Assembly (NCBI RefSeq): GCF_019856455.1
Contig: NZ_CP082205.1
Span: 2,108,001-2,172,000, forward strand
Direction of reading: 5' to 3'
Length of the DNA: 64,000 nt
Source of the DNA: Streptococcus suis
Lineage (GTDB): Bacteria; Bacillota; Bacilli; Lactobacillales; Streptococcaceae
Shown here: piece by piece, positions 38,357 through 47,591 of the stretch
Position numbering within the stretch: position 1 is the stretch's first letter
Layout of the letters: every line of letters begins with the position of its first letter
Made by a program: the position numbers and the translations under genes
The notes under the pieces: generated by a model
Databases searched by the model: none
What the model saw: the letters and a program-made list of their open reading frames with translations, nothing else
What the model was told of the DNA's origin: nothing

Positions 38357-38827
38357 TTATAACTTAACAGCCAAACGGGCCTTAGCCACCGTCTGGTAAG
38401 GAATAGTCACTTCCTTCTTACGAGTTTTATCCATATACTCCATAATCAGGTCTGTTCCATCAAAGGAGAGCAACGTTCCTTCAAAAACCTTGATTTTATC
38501 AATTGCCTGATAGAGCTTGACATGGATGTACTTTCCAACTGCCTTCTCAACAGCATCTGCCGTTTTTAAAGGACGTTCCAAACCTGGACTTGTTACCTCC
38601 AGCATGTATTGGTCTGGAAATGGGTCTGGTTTGATAGTGTCCAAAATCGGACTAATCTTTTCGGATAAATCTGCCGTATCTTGAAGGGAAATTCCACCCT
38701 CCTTATCGACAAAAATCGATAGGACATAGTCACCGCCCATTTTACCATATTCCACATCTACCAACTCGTAAGGAGTTTGAATAGCGGGGGTAATTGCTGC
38801 TGTGACCAATTCAATAATTGATGACAT
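38357..38827 (-). CDS. rimP: Ribosome maturation factor RimP
   Basis: 156 residues from ATG 38827 with AGGAGG 5 nt upstream. Two-domain RimP with [20 protein letters not shown] and [10 protein letters not shown]. It aids 30S assembly. First gene of the rimP-nusA-ylxR-ylxQ-infB-rbfA operon. Confidence 0.94.
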   Translation of the reverse strand: MSSIIELVTAAITPAIQTPYELVDVEYGKMGGDYVLSIFVDKEGGISLQDTADLSEKISPILDTIKPDPFPDQYMLEVTSPGLERPLKTADAVEKAVGKYIHVKLYQAIDKIKVFEGTLLSFDGTDLIMEYMDKTRKKEVTIPYQTVAKARLAVKL

Positions 38828-39039
38828 AAACACCTCCTATTTTTATAGTCGCTAGAAATACATTACTCAAATAGTTCGCACTATCCAGGACTCTCTATTT
38901 CCTTTGACAGTAAACTCCCTTGTACTATCCTTCATTCTATATACAGAAATCCGTGTACAGGGAAAGGGTTGACTGACGCCAACCCCTTTTCTCATTATTC
39001 ACTTCTATCATTCTATCATATCTATCCCTATTTGTAAAG

Positions 39040-39062
39040 GAAAAAGGTCTCTGTTAGACCTC
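39040..39062 (-). terminator. Terminator after trmB
   Basis: AGGTCT and AGACCT arms around 5 nt, followed by T on the minus strand. A second hairpin (GGGGTTGG/CCAACCCC type) at 38963-38991 lacks a good T run. Confidence 0.8.
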
Positions 39063-39084
39063 TCCTCATTTTCCACTAAGGGAA

Positions 39085-39723
39085 TTATTGAAACTGTGCT
39101 TCCACACGATAGATGACTTGACCCTTGTTTGAGAATTTCTCCTCATACTCTGTCATAACGTTGCCTTCCAAACCATCAGCATGCAAATCTAGCCAAACTT
39201 GCTTCAAGACCATGCCATATTGAGAAAAACTAGCCAGGCTATACTCAAACAGACCACGATTATCTGTTTTGAAGTGGATTTCTCCCTTCTCAGGTAGGAT
39301 TTCCTTGTAGGTATCCAATAATGACTTGTAGGTCAAACGGCGTTTCTCATGACGTTTCTTAGGCCATGGATCTGAAAAATTCAGATAAAGCTGATCTATT
39401 TCTGCCGGTGCAAAATAGTTGGTCAAACTCGAACCATCCACCTGCAATAATTTTATATTTGGTAAGCCAGCTTCAAGCACACGGTCCAAGGCATAGCTTA
39501 ACACGGTCATCTGAATATCAATACCAATATAGTTAATATCTGGATTTTGCGCAGCCATACCAGTGACAAAGCGACCTTTACCAGAACCAACTTCTATGTG
39601 GATAGGATTATTGTTTCCAAAAATCTCTGCCCATTTCCCCTTACACTCCTCTGGATTGGAGATAACATACTGGGGATTGTTTGCTAGAAGCTCACTCGCT
39701 CCCTTACGATTTCTAACTCTCAT
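39085..39723 (-). CDS. trmB: tRNA (guanine-N7-)-methyltransferase
   Basis: 212 residues. Methylates G46 in tRNA variable loops. AdoMet motif [17 protein letters not shown] and the family segment [19 protein letters not shown] are intact. Overlaps ccrZ by 4 bp (ATGA), so both are translated from one message. Confidence 0.95.
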   Translation of the reverse strand: MRVRNRKGASELLANNPQYVISNPEECKGKWAEIFGNNNPIHIEVGSGKGRFVTGMAAQNPDINYIGIDIQMTVLSYALDRVLEAGLPNIKLLQVDGSSLTNYFAPAEIDQLYLNFSDPWPKKRHEKRRLTYKSLLDTYKEILPEKGEIHFKTDNRGLFEYSLASFSQYGMVLKQVWLDLHADGLEGNVMTEYEEKFSNKGQVIYRVEAQFQ

Positions 39724-40514
39724 ACTTCCTTATAGAAACTCTGACGGAATTGCCGTAGAGCATAAATTTCTTTATTTGCAGCCAAAACATTGTAGCTTTC
39801 TACATGCTTAGCAATTTGGTTTAGATAGCCAAGCTGGCCATACCAATAAACCTTATTTAATACTGTGCTGTTATATTTGTAGCCATAAGCCCGAAGCCAC
39901 TCTTCCCAGGACTGACGAGGAATATAATGCGTCAAAATATAGGCAACATCCAACATCCGATCCGTTACACAAGCGGTCTCCCAATCTGTCAAATACACCA
40001 AACCAGACGTCGTTTCTACCCAGTTACTATGATGCAAATCTCCGTGAACAAATGTTGCTACCTCTTGACGGAATCTTGGTAGATTATTCAATAAATCTTG
40101 ACAGATAGATTGCAGATAAGAATTCTGTCCCAATCTAGTTGGCGCCTCTTTTTGCCAACGATAAACCAAATCCTGAGGTTCCATATAGGTATAATTCATC
40201 TGCAAAGCCTGATTGAGCAAAATGCGAGAATAGTGCATTCTCACCAGTATTTGACGAATCTGTTTACTAGTCATATCTTGACGCTCCAAGGTACGACCAT
40301 TCAACCACTCCTGCTCTACACGATGCCCCATTCCTACTTCACGATTTGCTGACAAAACGGGTGGTGTAATTTGCTCACGCGCAAGAGCAGACACTATCGG
40401 AGGCATCTCATACTTCACAAAGACTGGCGTTCCGTCTGACCGTAGGCCTTTAAACGCTTTGCCACTATTTCCTGCAATAGACTGTAATTGTAGCCCACTG
40501 GTATCAAACTGCAT
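39720..40514 (-). CDS. ccrZ: Cell cycle regulator CcrZ, phosphotransferase family
   Basis: 264 residues with the aminoglycoside/choline-kinase fold: catalytic loop [11 protein letters not shown] and metal-binding [11 protein letters not shown]. In S. pneumoniae CcrZ links cell division and DNA replication initiation through FtsZ and DnaA. The gene pair ccrZ-trmB is conserved. Substrate of the kinase is not shown by the sequence. Confidence 0.88.
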   Translation of the reverse strand: MQFDTSGLQLQSIAGNSGKAFKGLRSDGTPVFVKYEMPPIVSALAREQITPPVLSANREVGMGHRVEQEWLNGRTLERQDMTSKQIRQILVRMHYSRILLNQALQMNYTYMEPQDLVYRWQKEAPTRLGQNSYLQSICQDLLNNLPRFRQEVATFVHGDLHHSNWVETTSGLVYLTDWETACVTDRMLDVAYILTHYIPRQSWEEWLRAYGYKYNSTVLNKVYWYGQLGYLNQIAKHVESYNVLAANKEIYALRQFRQSFYKEV

Positions 40515-40563
40515 GCCTTTCCTCCTTTAAAAATTCCTTACTATTTTACTAATTTTCGTCTAT

Positions 40564-41604
40564 TTAGTCAATCAATTTTTTTAATTTTAGAGGCAAATAT
40601 ATTTCATGCAAGAAAATCCCCACGAGAAGTAAGACGACTACCATCGCATTCTCCTTAGAAAATAGCAGAGCAAAGCCCAATTCCACCAGTAATAGACTAT
40701 ATAAAATCACTCTAAGCAAATTCTGAAGACCGATTTTCTTGGAATCTTTCTCCAGAGGGTACAGTTGTGTTACATATTGATAATCATAATGTTTGTAAAG
40801 CCCCAACAACTGGAAGACAAGTAAATAATGAAAGACTAAAACTAGGCCGATGGATAACCACGGTTCTTCAATGGCAAATAGGGACAAAATCGCCAACAAC
40901 AGTAGACGTATCGTCAAGCCCAAGTAGTCTCCTGAACGCAAGAAAGCCCGTAAGTAGAGATAAAACCAAGTCTGTCTCGACTTGACAAGACGCAAGATTC
41001 CATTGAGATAGCTTCTCGGTTTAACAGTCGTACTGATTCCTTTAACCGTCGTAAATAAGGCAAAGAAACGTAAAATAGACTGTTTCCTTTTTTGTTCATC
41101 TTGAATAGCCTTAGACCAGTCCAATACTCCCTGTGACTGATAAGCCACTAATTGGCGCTTGACAAAAAGACATTTTAAAACCAATAAAGTAAGAAGACCA
41201 GCTACAATCATCCACACCGGTAAACCCAGTTTCAAATAGATTGGTAACAAAACAAGCTGAACCACCACCTGTATAGAGGACCAAAACAAGACCGTGCGTC
41301 TGGCTGCACCCTCGAGTCCTTGCAGAATGTCTTTTTCCTTGGTCAATAGGAAGATTTGATCAGCTTCTTCTAGATAAGTCGCAATTCTTCCGGACACTAG
41401 TACCAGTAGACTGATTGCAATAACCACAAAAACAATCGGCAACGGATTCTCAGGGAATAACAACAATAATTGACGGTATTGCAAACTCAAAAAGCCTAGC
41501 AAAACCATGAGAACCAAAACAAAATGGTCATTCAGAACATAGCGCAGATACTTGGAACAACGATTTAAAAAATCTAGTCGGCGTTGTTGAAACAATTCTT
41601 TCAT
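40564..41604 (-). CDS. ecsB: ABC transporter permease EcsB
   Basis: 346 residues with several hydrophobic helices (HFVLVLMVLLGFLSLQY, ENPLPIVFVVIAISLLVL and others). Pairs with the ATPase EcsA, whose frame overlaps by 4 bp. In Bacillus Ecs affects secretion and regulated membrane proteolysis; the substrate is not known. Confidence 0.9.
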   Translation of the reverse strand: MKELFQQRRLDFLNRCSKYLRYVLNDHFVLVLMVLLGFLSLQYRQLLLLFPENPLPIVFVVIAISLLVLVSGRIATYLEEADQIFLLTKEKDILQGLEGAARRTVLFWSSIQVVVQLVLLPIYLKLGLPVWMIVAGLLTLLVLKCLFVKRQLVAYQSQGVLDWSKAIQDEQKRKQSILRFFALFTTVKGISTTVKPRSYLNGILRLVKSRQTWFYLYLRAFLRSGDYLGLTIRLLLLAILSLFAIEEPWLSIGLVLVFHYLLVFQLLGLYKHYDYQYVTQLYPLEKDSKKIGLQNLLRVILYSLLLVELGFALLFSKENAMVVVLLLVGIFLHEIYLPLKLKKLID

Positions 41605-42335
41605 CCAGCCACTCCTTCTTGCGTCAAGGCCAGATAAATTTCATTCAGACTTGCACCATCCATACCAAATGCGCTTTGTAGCTCCTCCAAATTTCCAGTT
41701 GCACGAACCTGTCCCTGATGTAAAATCACAAAAGAGTCGCACATTTTCTCAGCTGAGTCAAGAACGTGAGTGGACATGAGAATGGAAGTGCCCTTAGATT
41801 TTTCTTCCTCCAAAAGAGCGATTAAATCAGAGATAGCCACAGGGTCTAATCCCAGAAAAGGCTCATCAACAATCAACAGACTCGGCTCCACCATAAAAGC
41901 ACAAATAATCATGACCTTCTGCTTCATTCCCTTTGAAAAATTGACAGGAAACCAGTCCAATTTCTCATCCAAGCGAAACAGTTTTAACAAGTGCTCAACA
42001 CGTCCCCAAGCTTGCTCCCAGGATAAATCATAGGCCATTGCTACCACTTCCAAGTGCTCTTTGAGGGTTAGTTCTTCATACAAACTTGGTGTTTCAGGGA
42101 TAAACCCAATCTTCTTCCGATAATTTTCAGCCCCTTGTAGCAAAGTTAGGCCGTCAATTGCAATCTGTCCTTGATAGGGGGTCAAAAGACCGATAATTTC
42201 CTTAATAGTCGTTGATTTCCCTGCACCATTTAAACCAATTAGACCAACTAATTGACCATCCTCAACGGTAAAAGATACATCTTTCAAAACTGGGATATTG
42301 ACATATCCTCCAGTTACATTTTTTACTTCTAACAT
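41601..42335 (-). CDS. ecsA: ABC transporter ATPase EcsA
   Basis: 244 residues. Walker A GLNGAGKSTTIKEI, signature FSKGMKQKVMI and Walker B LLIVDEPFLGLDP are intact. It drives EcsB. A divergent promoter region with TATAAT on both strands separates it from the HIT gene. Confidence 0.93.
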   Translation of the reverse strand: MLEVKNVTGGYVNIPVLKDVSFTVEDGQLVGLIGLNGAGKSTTIKEIIGLLTPYQGQIAIDGLTLLQGAENYRKKIGFIPETPSLYEELTLKEHLEVVAMAYDLSWEQAWGRVEHLLKLFRLDEKLDWFPVNFSKGMKQKVMIICAFMVEPSLLIVDEPFLGLDPVAISDLIALLEEEKSKGTSILMSTHVLDSAEKMCDSFVILHQGQVRATGNLEELQSAFGMDGASLNEIYLALTQEGVAG

Positions 42336-42397
42336 ACATTTCTTCCTACAATTTGATATAATTATTATAACAAAAATCCTAGAAAGAGGTTGCCATT

Positions 42398-42811
42398 ATG
42401 TCGGATTGTATTTTTTGCAAAATTATCTCTGGAGAAATACCAGCTTCAAAAGTCTACGAAGATGACCAAGTATTAGCCTTTTTAGACATAACTCAGGTCA
42501 CAAAAGGACACACATTGGTTGTCCCTAAAAAACACTACCGAAACGTGCTTGACATGGATGAAGAAGCTGCAGCCACACTCTTTTCTATTGTGCCAACCAT
42601 CGCTCGCCAGTTAAAAGAAAAACTTGGAGCTAGTGGTCTAAACATCGTTAATAATAACGAGGAGGCCGCTGGGCAAACCGTCTTTCATACACACTTCCAT
42701 CTCTTACCACGCTTTAACAATCAAGATGGATTGAGCATTCAATTTAAAGCCAACGACCCTGACTTCCCAACCCTGGCTCAACTGGCACAAGAGCTCTATC
42801 TAGGAGAATAA
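42398..42811 (+). CDS. hit: HIT-family nucleotide-binding hydrolase
   Basis: 137 residues. Histidine triad HTHFHLLPR near residue 100, N-terminal CIFCKIISGEIPAS with a zinc-like CxxC. HIT proteins hydrolyse adenosine-phosphoramidate-type substrates. Divergent from ecsAB, a conserved arrangement in streptococci. Confidence 0.93.
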   Translation: MSDCIFCKIISGEIPASKVYEDDQVLAFLDITQVTKGHTLVVPKKHYRNVLDMDEEAAATLFSIVPTIARQLKEKLGASGLNIVNNNEEAAGQTVFHTHFHLLPRFNNQDGLSIQFKANDPDFPTLAQLAQELYLGE

Positions 42812-42812
42812 T

Positions 42813-43142
42813 ATGAAACTTCGTAATATCATTTTAGCCGTAAGCGCCGCTACCGCCAGCTTCCTTGCAGTCACGCATCGGGATAAAATCGCTAAAGAAG
42901 TACAGGAAACCAAACAACTTCTATCAGATATTCAACTGAGCAAGAACAATATTCAGGAACAACTTGCCATTATCCAAAGTTTTCAAGAACCCTTGCAGGA
43001 AATGGCTTCTGACTTACAATATAAGACTCGAGTCTATCAGCAAAGTATTGCAGGAAACTTGGAAGAAATCCAACAGATTCTCAAAAAATACCAGAATGAG
43101 AATAGCACGAGACTAGGCAAAAAAACCAGCGCCACTTCTTAG
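42813..43142 (+). CDS. Small membrane-anchored helical protein
   Basis: 109 residues. An N-terminal hydrophobic stretch (MKLRNIILAVSAATASFLAV) looks like a membrane anchor or uncleaved signal; the rest is charged and helical with a likely coiled coil (KEVQETKQLLSDIQLSKNNIQEQL). It starts 1 bp after the HIT gene stop, so it is co-translated with it. Function unknown. Confidence 0.8.
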   Translation: MKLRNIILAVSAATASFLAVTHRDKIAKEVQETKQLLSDIQLSKNNIQEQLAIIQSFQEPLQEMASDLQYKTRVYQQSIAGNLEEIQQILKKYQNENSTRLGKKTSATS

Positions 43143-43330
43143 AGTTCGTGTCAACGCCTCAGCGCAGTGGTTGATTGGGTTTAACAGTCCAGTGGACTGT
43201 TTGAACTCGTCTTGCCTGATTTTGTAAAAGTGACTTGCTTTGCAAGTATTATCTCCCACCTTGCACAGTCCATTGACTGTGCAAGCAATCTGGGGGATAC
43301 GAATAGTCCAGTGGACTATTCGTACCTGAG
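43143..43330. repeat. Cluster of AGTCC/GGACT hairpins
   Basis: AACAGTCCAGTGGACTGTT at 43180-43198, CTTGCTTTGCAAG near 43236, GCACAGTC/GACTGTGC near 43264-43283 and a TACGAATAGTCCA/TGGACTATTCGTA palindrome at 43298-43324. A segment at 43152-43178 also occurs in inverse orientation at 63811-63838. Confidence 0.7.
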
Positions 43331-43414
43331 CCTGAAAACAAAAAAGCGAAGTACATCAGCTGGTCACCTAGAAATAAGAAAGCATTGAGTTATGCCTGCG
43401 GCTCATTGCCTCAT

Positions 43415-43472
43415 ACTAAAAGCCTATAAAAATAGAGGTCGTTTACAACCTCTATTTTTATAGGCTTTTAGT
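43415..43472. terminator. Perfect 25-bp inverted repeat, probable bidirectional terminator
   Basis: Arms 43415-43439 and 43448-43472 pair without mismatch around an 8-nt loop. The stem core (AGCCTATAAAAATAGAGG) is AT-rich; the length suggests an inverted duplication rather than a simple terminator. Confidence 0.75.
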
Positions 43473-43487
43473 ACTCGCTCGTCAAAG

Positions 43488-43590
43488 TATAGTCGAATGA
43501 ATTAGCTTTCAGACAAGGAACTGAGGTGCAGGCTGTACTATAGTACGGCAAGCCGAAAGTGACGATGTATCAAAGTTAATTCAAATGACT
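43488..43590. repeat. RUP-like palindromic repeat, copy A (right end cut by the IS)
   Basis: Starts TATAGTCGAATGAATTA and ends TTAATTCAAATGACT, mutually complementary. Interior GTACTATAGTACGGCAAG matches the second copy at 59472-59577 (GTACTGGAGTACGGCAAAG). The IS element begins exactly where the last bases of the repeat should be. Confidence 0.65.
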
Positions 43591-44562
43591 GATATGTAAA
43601 GCCCTTTGTCAAGTAAAAACAATCGAACTGATTAAAAAATGAAAAGTATCTAGAAAGAGCCTAGTTCTTAGCTTCGGGCATTGGCCACTCTGATATTCGT
43701 GGATTGGTTACCTACAGGTCAATGGTTCTGCCGCGAGTCCTACTCTCTATAAGCGTGGATCACAATTGTGCCACTTAGTCGTTTCGTAGATGACTCAAAC
43801 CTTGAAGTCCTAAACTCCTTCAAGATACTTTCCATTCAAACATGATTTCAATCCTTATTTCTGTCCAAATTCACCCAGTGATTTTGGATAGAAATAGGGA
43901 TTCCTCATCGCTCTGATATGTAAAGCCCTTTGTCAAGTAAAAACAATCGAACTGATTAAAAAATGAAAAGTATCTAGAAAGAGCCTAGTTCTTAGCTTCG
44001 GGCATTGGCCACTCTGATATTCGTGGATTGGTTACCTACAGGTCAATGGTTCTGCCGCGAGTCCTACTCTCTATAAGCGTGGATCACAATTGTGCCACTT
44101 AGTCGTTTCGTAGATGACTCAAACCTTGAAGTCCTAAACTCCTTCAAGATACTTTCCATTCAAACATGATTTCAATCCTTATTTCTGTCCAAATTCACCC
44201 AGTGATTTTGGATAGAAATAGGGATTCCTCATCGCTCTGATATGTAAAGCCCTTTGTCAAGTAAAAACAATCGAACTGATTAAAAAATGAAAAGTATCTA
44301 GAAAGAGCCTAGTTCTTAGCTTCGGGCATTGGCCACTCTGATATTCGTGGATTGGTTACCTACAGGTCAATGGTTCTGCCGCGAGTCCTACTCTCTATAA
44401 GCGTGGATCACAATTGTGCCACTTAGTCGTTTCGTAGATGACTCAAACCTTGAAGTCCTAAACTCCTTCAAGATACTTTCCATTCAAACATGATTTCAAT
44501 CCTTATTTCTGTCCAAATTCACCCAGTGATTTTGGATAGAAATAGGGATTCCTCATCGCTCT
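43591..44562 (-). repeat. Three identical tandem 324-bp repeats, candidate IS guide-RNA region
   Basis: Units 43591-43914, 43915-44238 and 44239-44562 look identical on reading. Each ends CATCGCTCT and begins GATATGTAAAG. On the minus strand each contains a 16-bp stem with one G-U (TATTTCTATCC against GGACAGAAATA), a CTTGAAGG/CCTTCAAG-type stem and a TTGACA near the outer end. The position downstream of an IS1111-type transposase is where the structured guide (bridge/seek) RNA of this group is expected. No RNA is proven. Confidence 0.6.
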
Positions 44563-44613
44563 GCGATGATAAAACTTAATGGTCAAAAGTGTACATGAAA
44601 ACAAGCGCTAACT

Positions 44614-45735
44614 TCAAGCTATTCTTCCTGTCATCATCCCCCAAATAAAACCAGACAATTCTCGTGCAATAGCTGTTTTAGCAACATTTTGTTTCTTATT
44701 TTTTCCTAGAACAAGTGTGCGATAACGTCTTCTTAAGCGTTCATTAGCCTTATCCGCATAAGCAATCACCTCCACTCGGTTTCCACTTTGTCTCCTTTTC
44801 AATTCTTTGGATTTATACCCAATCGTCCCCTTAGCCAATGATTGTGCAGCTTCTATCAGAAGTCGTCTCACATGGCTATTCCCAGCTTTGGTGATAGCAC
44901 CTCTTCTCTCCTTGTCGCCGCTAGAATTTTCGCTAGGAGTTAGCCCAAGATAAGAAGCAAAATGTTGAGCTGTCGCAAAGCGATTAAAATCACCGATTTC
45001 TGTCACAATGGAAAGAGCAGTTAGTGTTTTAATGCCAATAAAGCAAGAAAGCCGTGAGACCTTCTCTTGATAACTGTCGCTTTGACCCAGTTGCTCAATT
45101 CGTGCATCATACCGTTCTATTTGATCTACTAATTTCTCATAGGTCAATAGATATTCTGTCAAAATCTCTGCGTAAAGTCCCTCAGGTTTTAGGGAACGGA
45201 GCCAGCGAACATGTTTCTGTGTCCAATTACTGCTTCCCTCGGTATAGCGAAAATCATGTCGGAGACAGAAGGCAAGAATTTGTTGTTTGATTTTCTTCAG
45301 AGCCACTTTGTGGTCTGTTCTCATGCGGATATATTCTTTGACTTGTTCATCCTCAACAGTAGGAATATGAACAGGCCGATAGCTACGAAAGGCCAGAGCT
45401 TTTGCGAGCTGAGCTGCATCTTTTTTATCAGTCTTAACACGCTTAGATCCTTCCTTCATCACCGTTGTAGGCGCCATCACGATACAGGGAATCCCGTGAG
45501 CTTGTAGCTGGTGATATAGGGTAAATCCAAGACATCCGGCTTCGTAGCCACATAACACTTCTGCATCTTGACCATATAAACGACGAAGCTCATTCACATA
45601 GTTCACAATATAGCTAACATTTGGACCAACTTTAGTGCTATGTTTGAATTGATTCGCCATCATATCATAATAGCAGAGTGAAAAACTTTCTTTGTGAACA
45701 TCCATTCCGATGAAAAGTGTGGTAAAATGAAACAT
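44614..45735 (-). CDS. IS110-family transposase (DEDD/serine type)
   Basis: 373 residues. N-terminal RuvC-like DEDD domain: D in FIGMDVHKESF, E in LCGYEAGCLG, D and D in KTDKKDAAQLA. C-terminal Tnp_2 domain with the catalytic serine region LTPSENSSGDKERRGAITKAG. These enzymes use a structured RNA to pair donor and target. Frame is intact and so likely active. Confidence 0.92.
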   Translation of the reverse strand: MFHFTTLFIGMDVHKESFSLCYYDMMANQFKHSTKVGPNVSYIVNYVNELRRLYGQDAEVLCGYEAGCLGFTLYHQLQAHGIPCIVMAPTTVMKEGSKRVKTDKKDAAQLAKALAFRSYRPVHIPTVEDEQVKEYIRMRTDHKVALKKIKQQILAFCLRHDFRYTEGSSNWTQKHVRWLRSLKPEGLYAEILTEYLLTYEKLVDQIERYDARIEQLGQSDSYQEKVSRLSCFIGIKTLTALSIVTEIGDFNRFATAQHFASYLGLTPSENSSGDKERRGAITKAGNSHVRRLLIEAAQSLAKGTIGYKSKELKRRQSGNRVEVIAYADKANERLRRRYRTLVLGKNKKQNVAKTAIARELSGFIWGMMTGRIA

Positions 45736-45843
45736 ATAAGACCTCCAATTGAGTGTGGTAATTCCTGTTAGAAGTTGATTGTTTTTTTATTCTAGTGTAC
45801 AGGTAAATCCACGAATTCTCAACTGGGGGTCTTTACATATTGT

Positions 45844-45872
45844 CTATAATAAAAGAAAAACTGAATGACTAC
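45844..45872. repeat. Right end of a RUP-like repeat next to the IS
   Basis: TAATAAAAGAAAAACTGAATGACTA matches the right terminus of the 59472-59577 copy almost base for base (shown only in part). Only this end is present. Confidence 0.6.
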
Positions 45873-45873
45873 A

Positions 45874-47067
45874 TTATTGCGACCCGTTTTCATCACCAAG
45901 TACTGGCTCTGTTGAAAAATCGGTTACCTGCTCTTCTGTTGTCACAGTCGTAGTAGCCGATGGACTCCCTATTTCTGGATCCAAGCTTTCTGCCCATGGA
46001 CTTGCTTCTAACAGCAAGAGATTTGTATATACATCATAAACGTTTATTGGACTTGGCAATCCCATCTGTCCTTCGTAGACCTTCACATTTGTGACTAAGT
46101 CGGTCTTTTCTTCTAAGCCGATAGATTTTTTCAGAATATTTTGCATTTCCAATAGATGTTCACTGGTTGGTAATTGATAATAGATTTCATCAACCATTTG
46201 GTCCACACCGCGCAACTGATAGGAATTCAACTTAGAGACCGAGTCTTTATAACCCAGGAGGCTTGGAATTGTCGCAGGACTAATCTCAATGTTGGTTCGC
46301 ATATTATTGGAGATGGCAGTCAGAATCTTCTTATACTGGGTCAAACCATCTAACTGGAGGAGTTTTTTTATAATAGCCGTGATAACTTCTCGTTGGCGTC
46401 TCTGACGTCCGATATCCCCCTCAGGATCATCATAACGCATCCGAGCATAAACCAGCGCCTGATCCCCATTTACCAACTGTTTCCCCGGCTGGACAATAGA
46501 GGTGTAGGCAGGCTCATGTTCTGAAATGGATATAGGGAAGCCAAGAGTATTGTTTACCTCAATACCTCCAACCGCATCAACAAGCTCAACCAGACCATCC
46601 ATATTTATTTCGATATAGCGGTCAATGGTAATATCCATCATCTTTTCGATCGTGGCAATGGCCATCGGTGCCTGTCCGTAGCTATAAGAATGATTTAGTT
46701 TTTCAACCGTTCCTGAAGACTCCCCGTTCGCTTCTGCAATTTCAACCATAATATCACGAGTCAAGCTCATCATATTGGTTTCCTTAGTCTTGGGATTAAC
46801 AGTTACCAAAATCATCGAATCACTACGGCCACCCTCCCAATCTCCCCCGCGGGTCGCTTGGTCCATATCCACCCCCATCAGTAGGATAGTTAGGGGCTCT
46901 GTCGCATCAATAGGAGTGATTTCTTCCTCTCCATCTAGCTGCTTATAGGTTTTTGAAATAGTACCTGTAGAAAAATTTAACAAGCTGGCCCCGTATATTA
47001 AGCCGGCACCTAGTGTTAAACCAACAATAGCCAAAGACATTAAGAATATTTTTTTTCCAATTGTCAT
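45874..47067 (-). CDS. LytR-CpsA-Psr family wall polymer ligase
   Basis: 397 residues. One N-terminal membrane helix (KIFLMSLAIVGLTLGAGLIYG), then an extracellular LCP domain: LTILLMGVDM, GRSDSMILVTVNPKTKETNMMSLTRDIMVEI and RMRYDDPEGDIGRQRRQREVI with the conserved arginines and aspartates. LCP enzymes attach teichoic acids or capsule to peptidoglycan. It overlaps the GNAT gene by 4 bp; the tsaE-GNAT-LCP order matches the pneumococcal lytR locus and BrpA of S. mutans. Confidence 0.92.
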   Translation of the reverse strand: MTIGKKIFLMSLAIVGLTLGAGLIYGASLLNFSTGTISKTYKQLDGEEEITPIDATEPLTILLMGVDMDQATRGGDWEGGRSDSMILVTVNPKTKETNMMSLTRDIMVEIAEANGESSGTVEKLNHSYSYGQAPMAIATIEKMMDITIDRYIEINMDGLVELVDAVGGIEVNNTLGFPISISEHEPAYTSIVQPGKQLVNGDQALVYARMRYDDPEGDIGRQRRQREVITAIIKKLLQLDGLTQYKKILTAISNNMRTNIEISPATIPSLLGYKDSVSKLNSYQLRGVDQMVDEIYYQLPTSEHLLEMQNILKKSIGLEEKTDLVTNVKVYEGQMGLPSPINVYDVYTNLLLLEASPWAESLDPEIGSPSATTTVTTEEQVTDFSTEPVLGDENGSQ

Positions 47068-47591
47068 ACTTCACCAATTAACTTGCCCATATAATAAAGA
47101 ACAAGCCATTCTCCTTCATCTGTTCTAGCCCCACGTATCTGGGTTCCTTCAATGTTGAATCCTAGTTTTTGGTATAAATGTACTGCCGCCTGATTGCGAA
47201 CCTGAACCGTTAATTCCAAACGCTTCAATACATCCATTTCCTCTGCCCAATGTAATACTTCCTCCAGTAAAATCGTCCCTAGACCGTGACCCCAGTAGGC
47301 TTTTTTTACTGCAATAAAAATATTTCCGATATGGCTAATGCGAAACTGCTTAGAGGACTTAACAGAAATTGCGCCGACGACTTCCGAACCAACCTTAGCC
47401 AACAGGCACAATTCACGAGGATTTTCAATTCCTGCTTCGAAGATGGTCTCCATTTCATCAACACTAAATCGAAAACCAGTCTCATCCATGACCAGATAAT
47501 CCGTTTCTCTAGCAACTTGATTCATAAAATCAATAAAAGCTGCTGCATCAGCTGGTTCAGCTTCACTAAAATACACTTCTTTTTCAGACAT
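47064..47591 (-). CDS. GNAT-family N-acetyltransferase
   Basis: 175 residues. Acetyl-CoA-binding segment in AVKKAYWGHGLGTILLEEVL (the Q/RxxGxG/A loop) and C-terminal VRNQAAVHLYQKLGF. Substrate unknown. Lies between tsaE (8-bp overlap) and the LCP gene (4-bp overlap), so it belongs to the same transcript. Confidence 0.9.
   Translation of the reverse strand: MSEKEVYFSEAEPADAAAFIDFMNQVARETDYLVMDETGFRFSVDEMETIFEAGIENPRELCLLAKVGSEVVGAISVKSSKQFRISHIGNIFIAVKKAYWGHGLGTILLEEVLHWAEEMDVLKRLELTVQVRNQAAVHLYQKLGFNIEGTQIRGARTDEGEWLVLYYMGKLIGEV

Larger units (their letters stand above)
43591..45840 (-). mobile_element. IS110/IS1111-type insertion element with a triplicated non-coding end
   Basis: Sub-terminal inverted repeats ATATGTAAAG at 43592 and CTTTACATAT at 45831-45840 bound a transposase gene. 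The end downstream of the transposase is 324 bp and present three times in tandem, so the element is about 2.25 kb instead of the expected 1.6 kb. Inverted repeats and a long downstream non-coding end point to the IS1111 subgroup. It is inserted in a RUP-like repeat. Confidence 0.75.

Noticed and set aside
38963..38991. Second terminator after trmB
   Set aside because: The stem is fair but no T run follows in either direction.
43298..43305. Exact combox TACGAATA on the plus strand
   Set aside because: It is one arm of a palindromic hairpin (43298-43324) and no gene follows; it belongs to the hairpin family.
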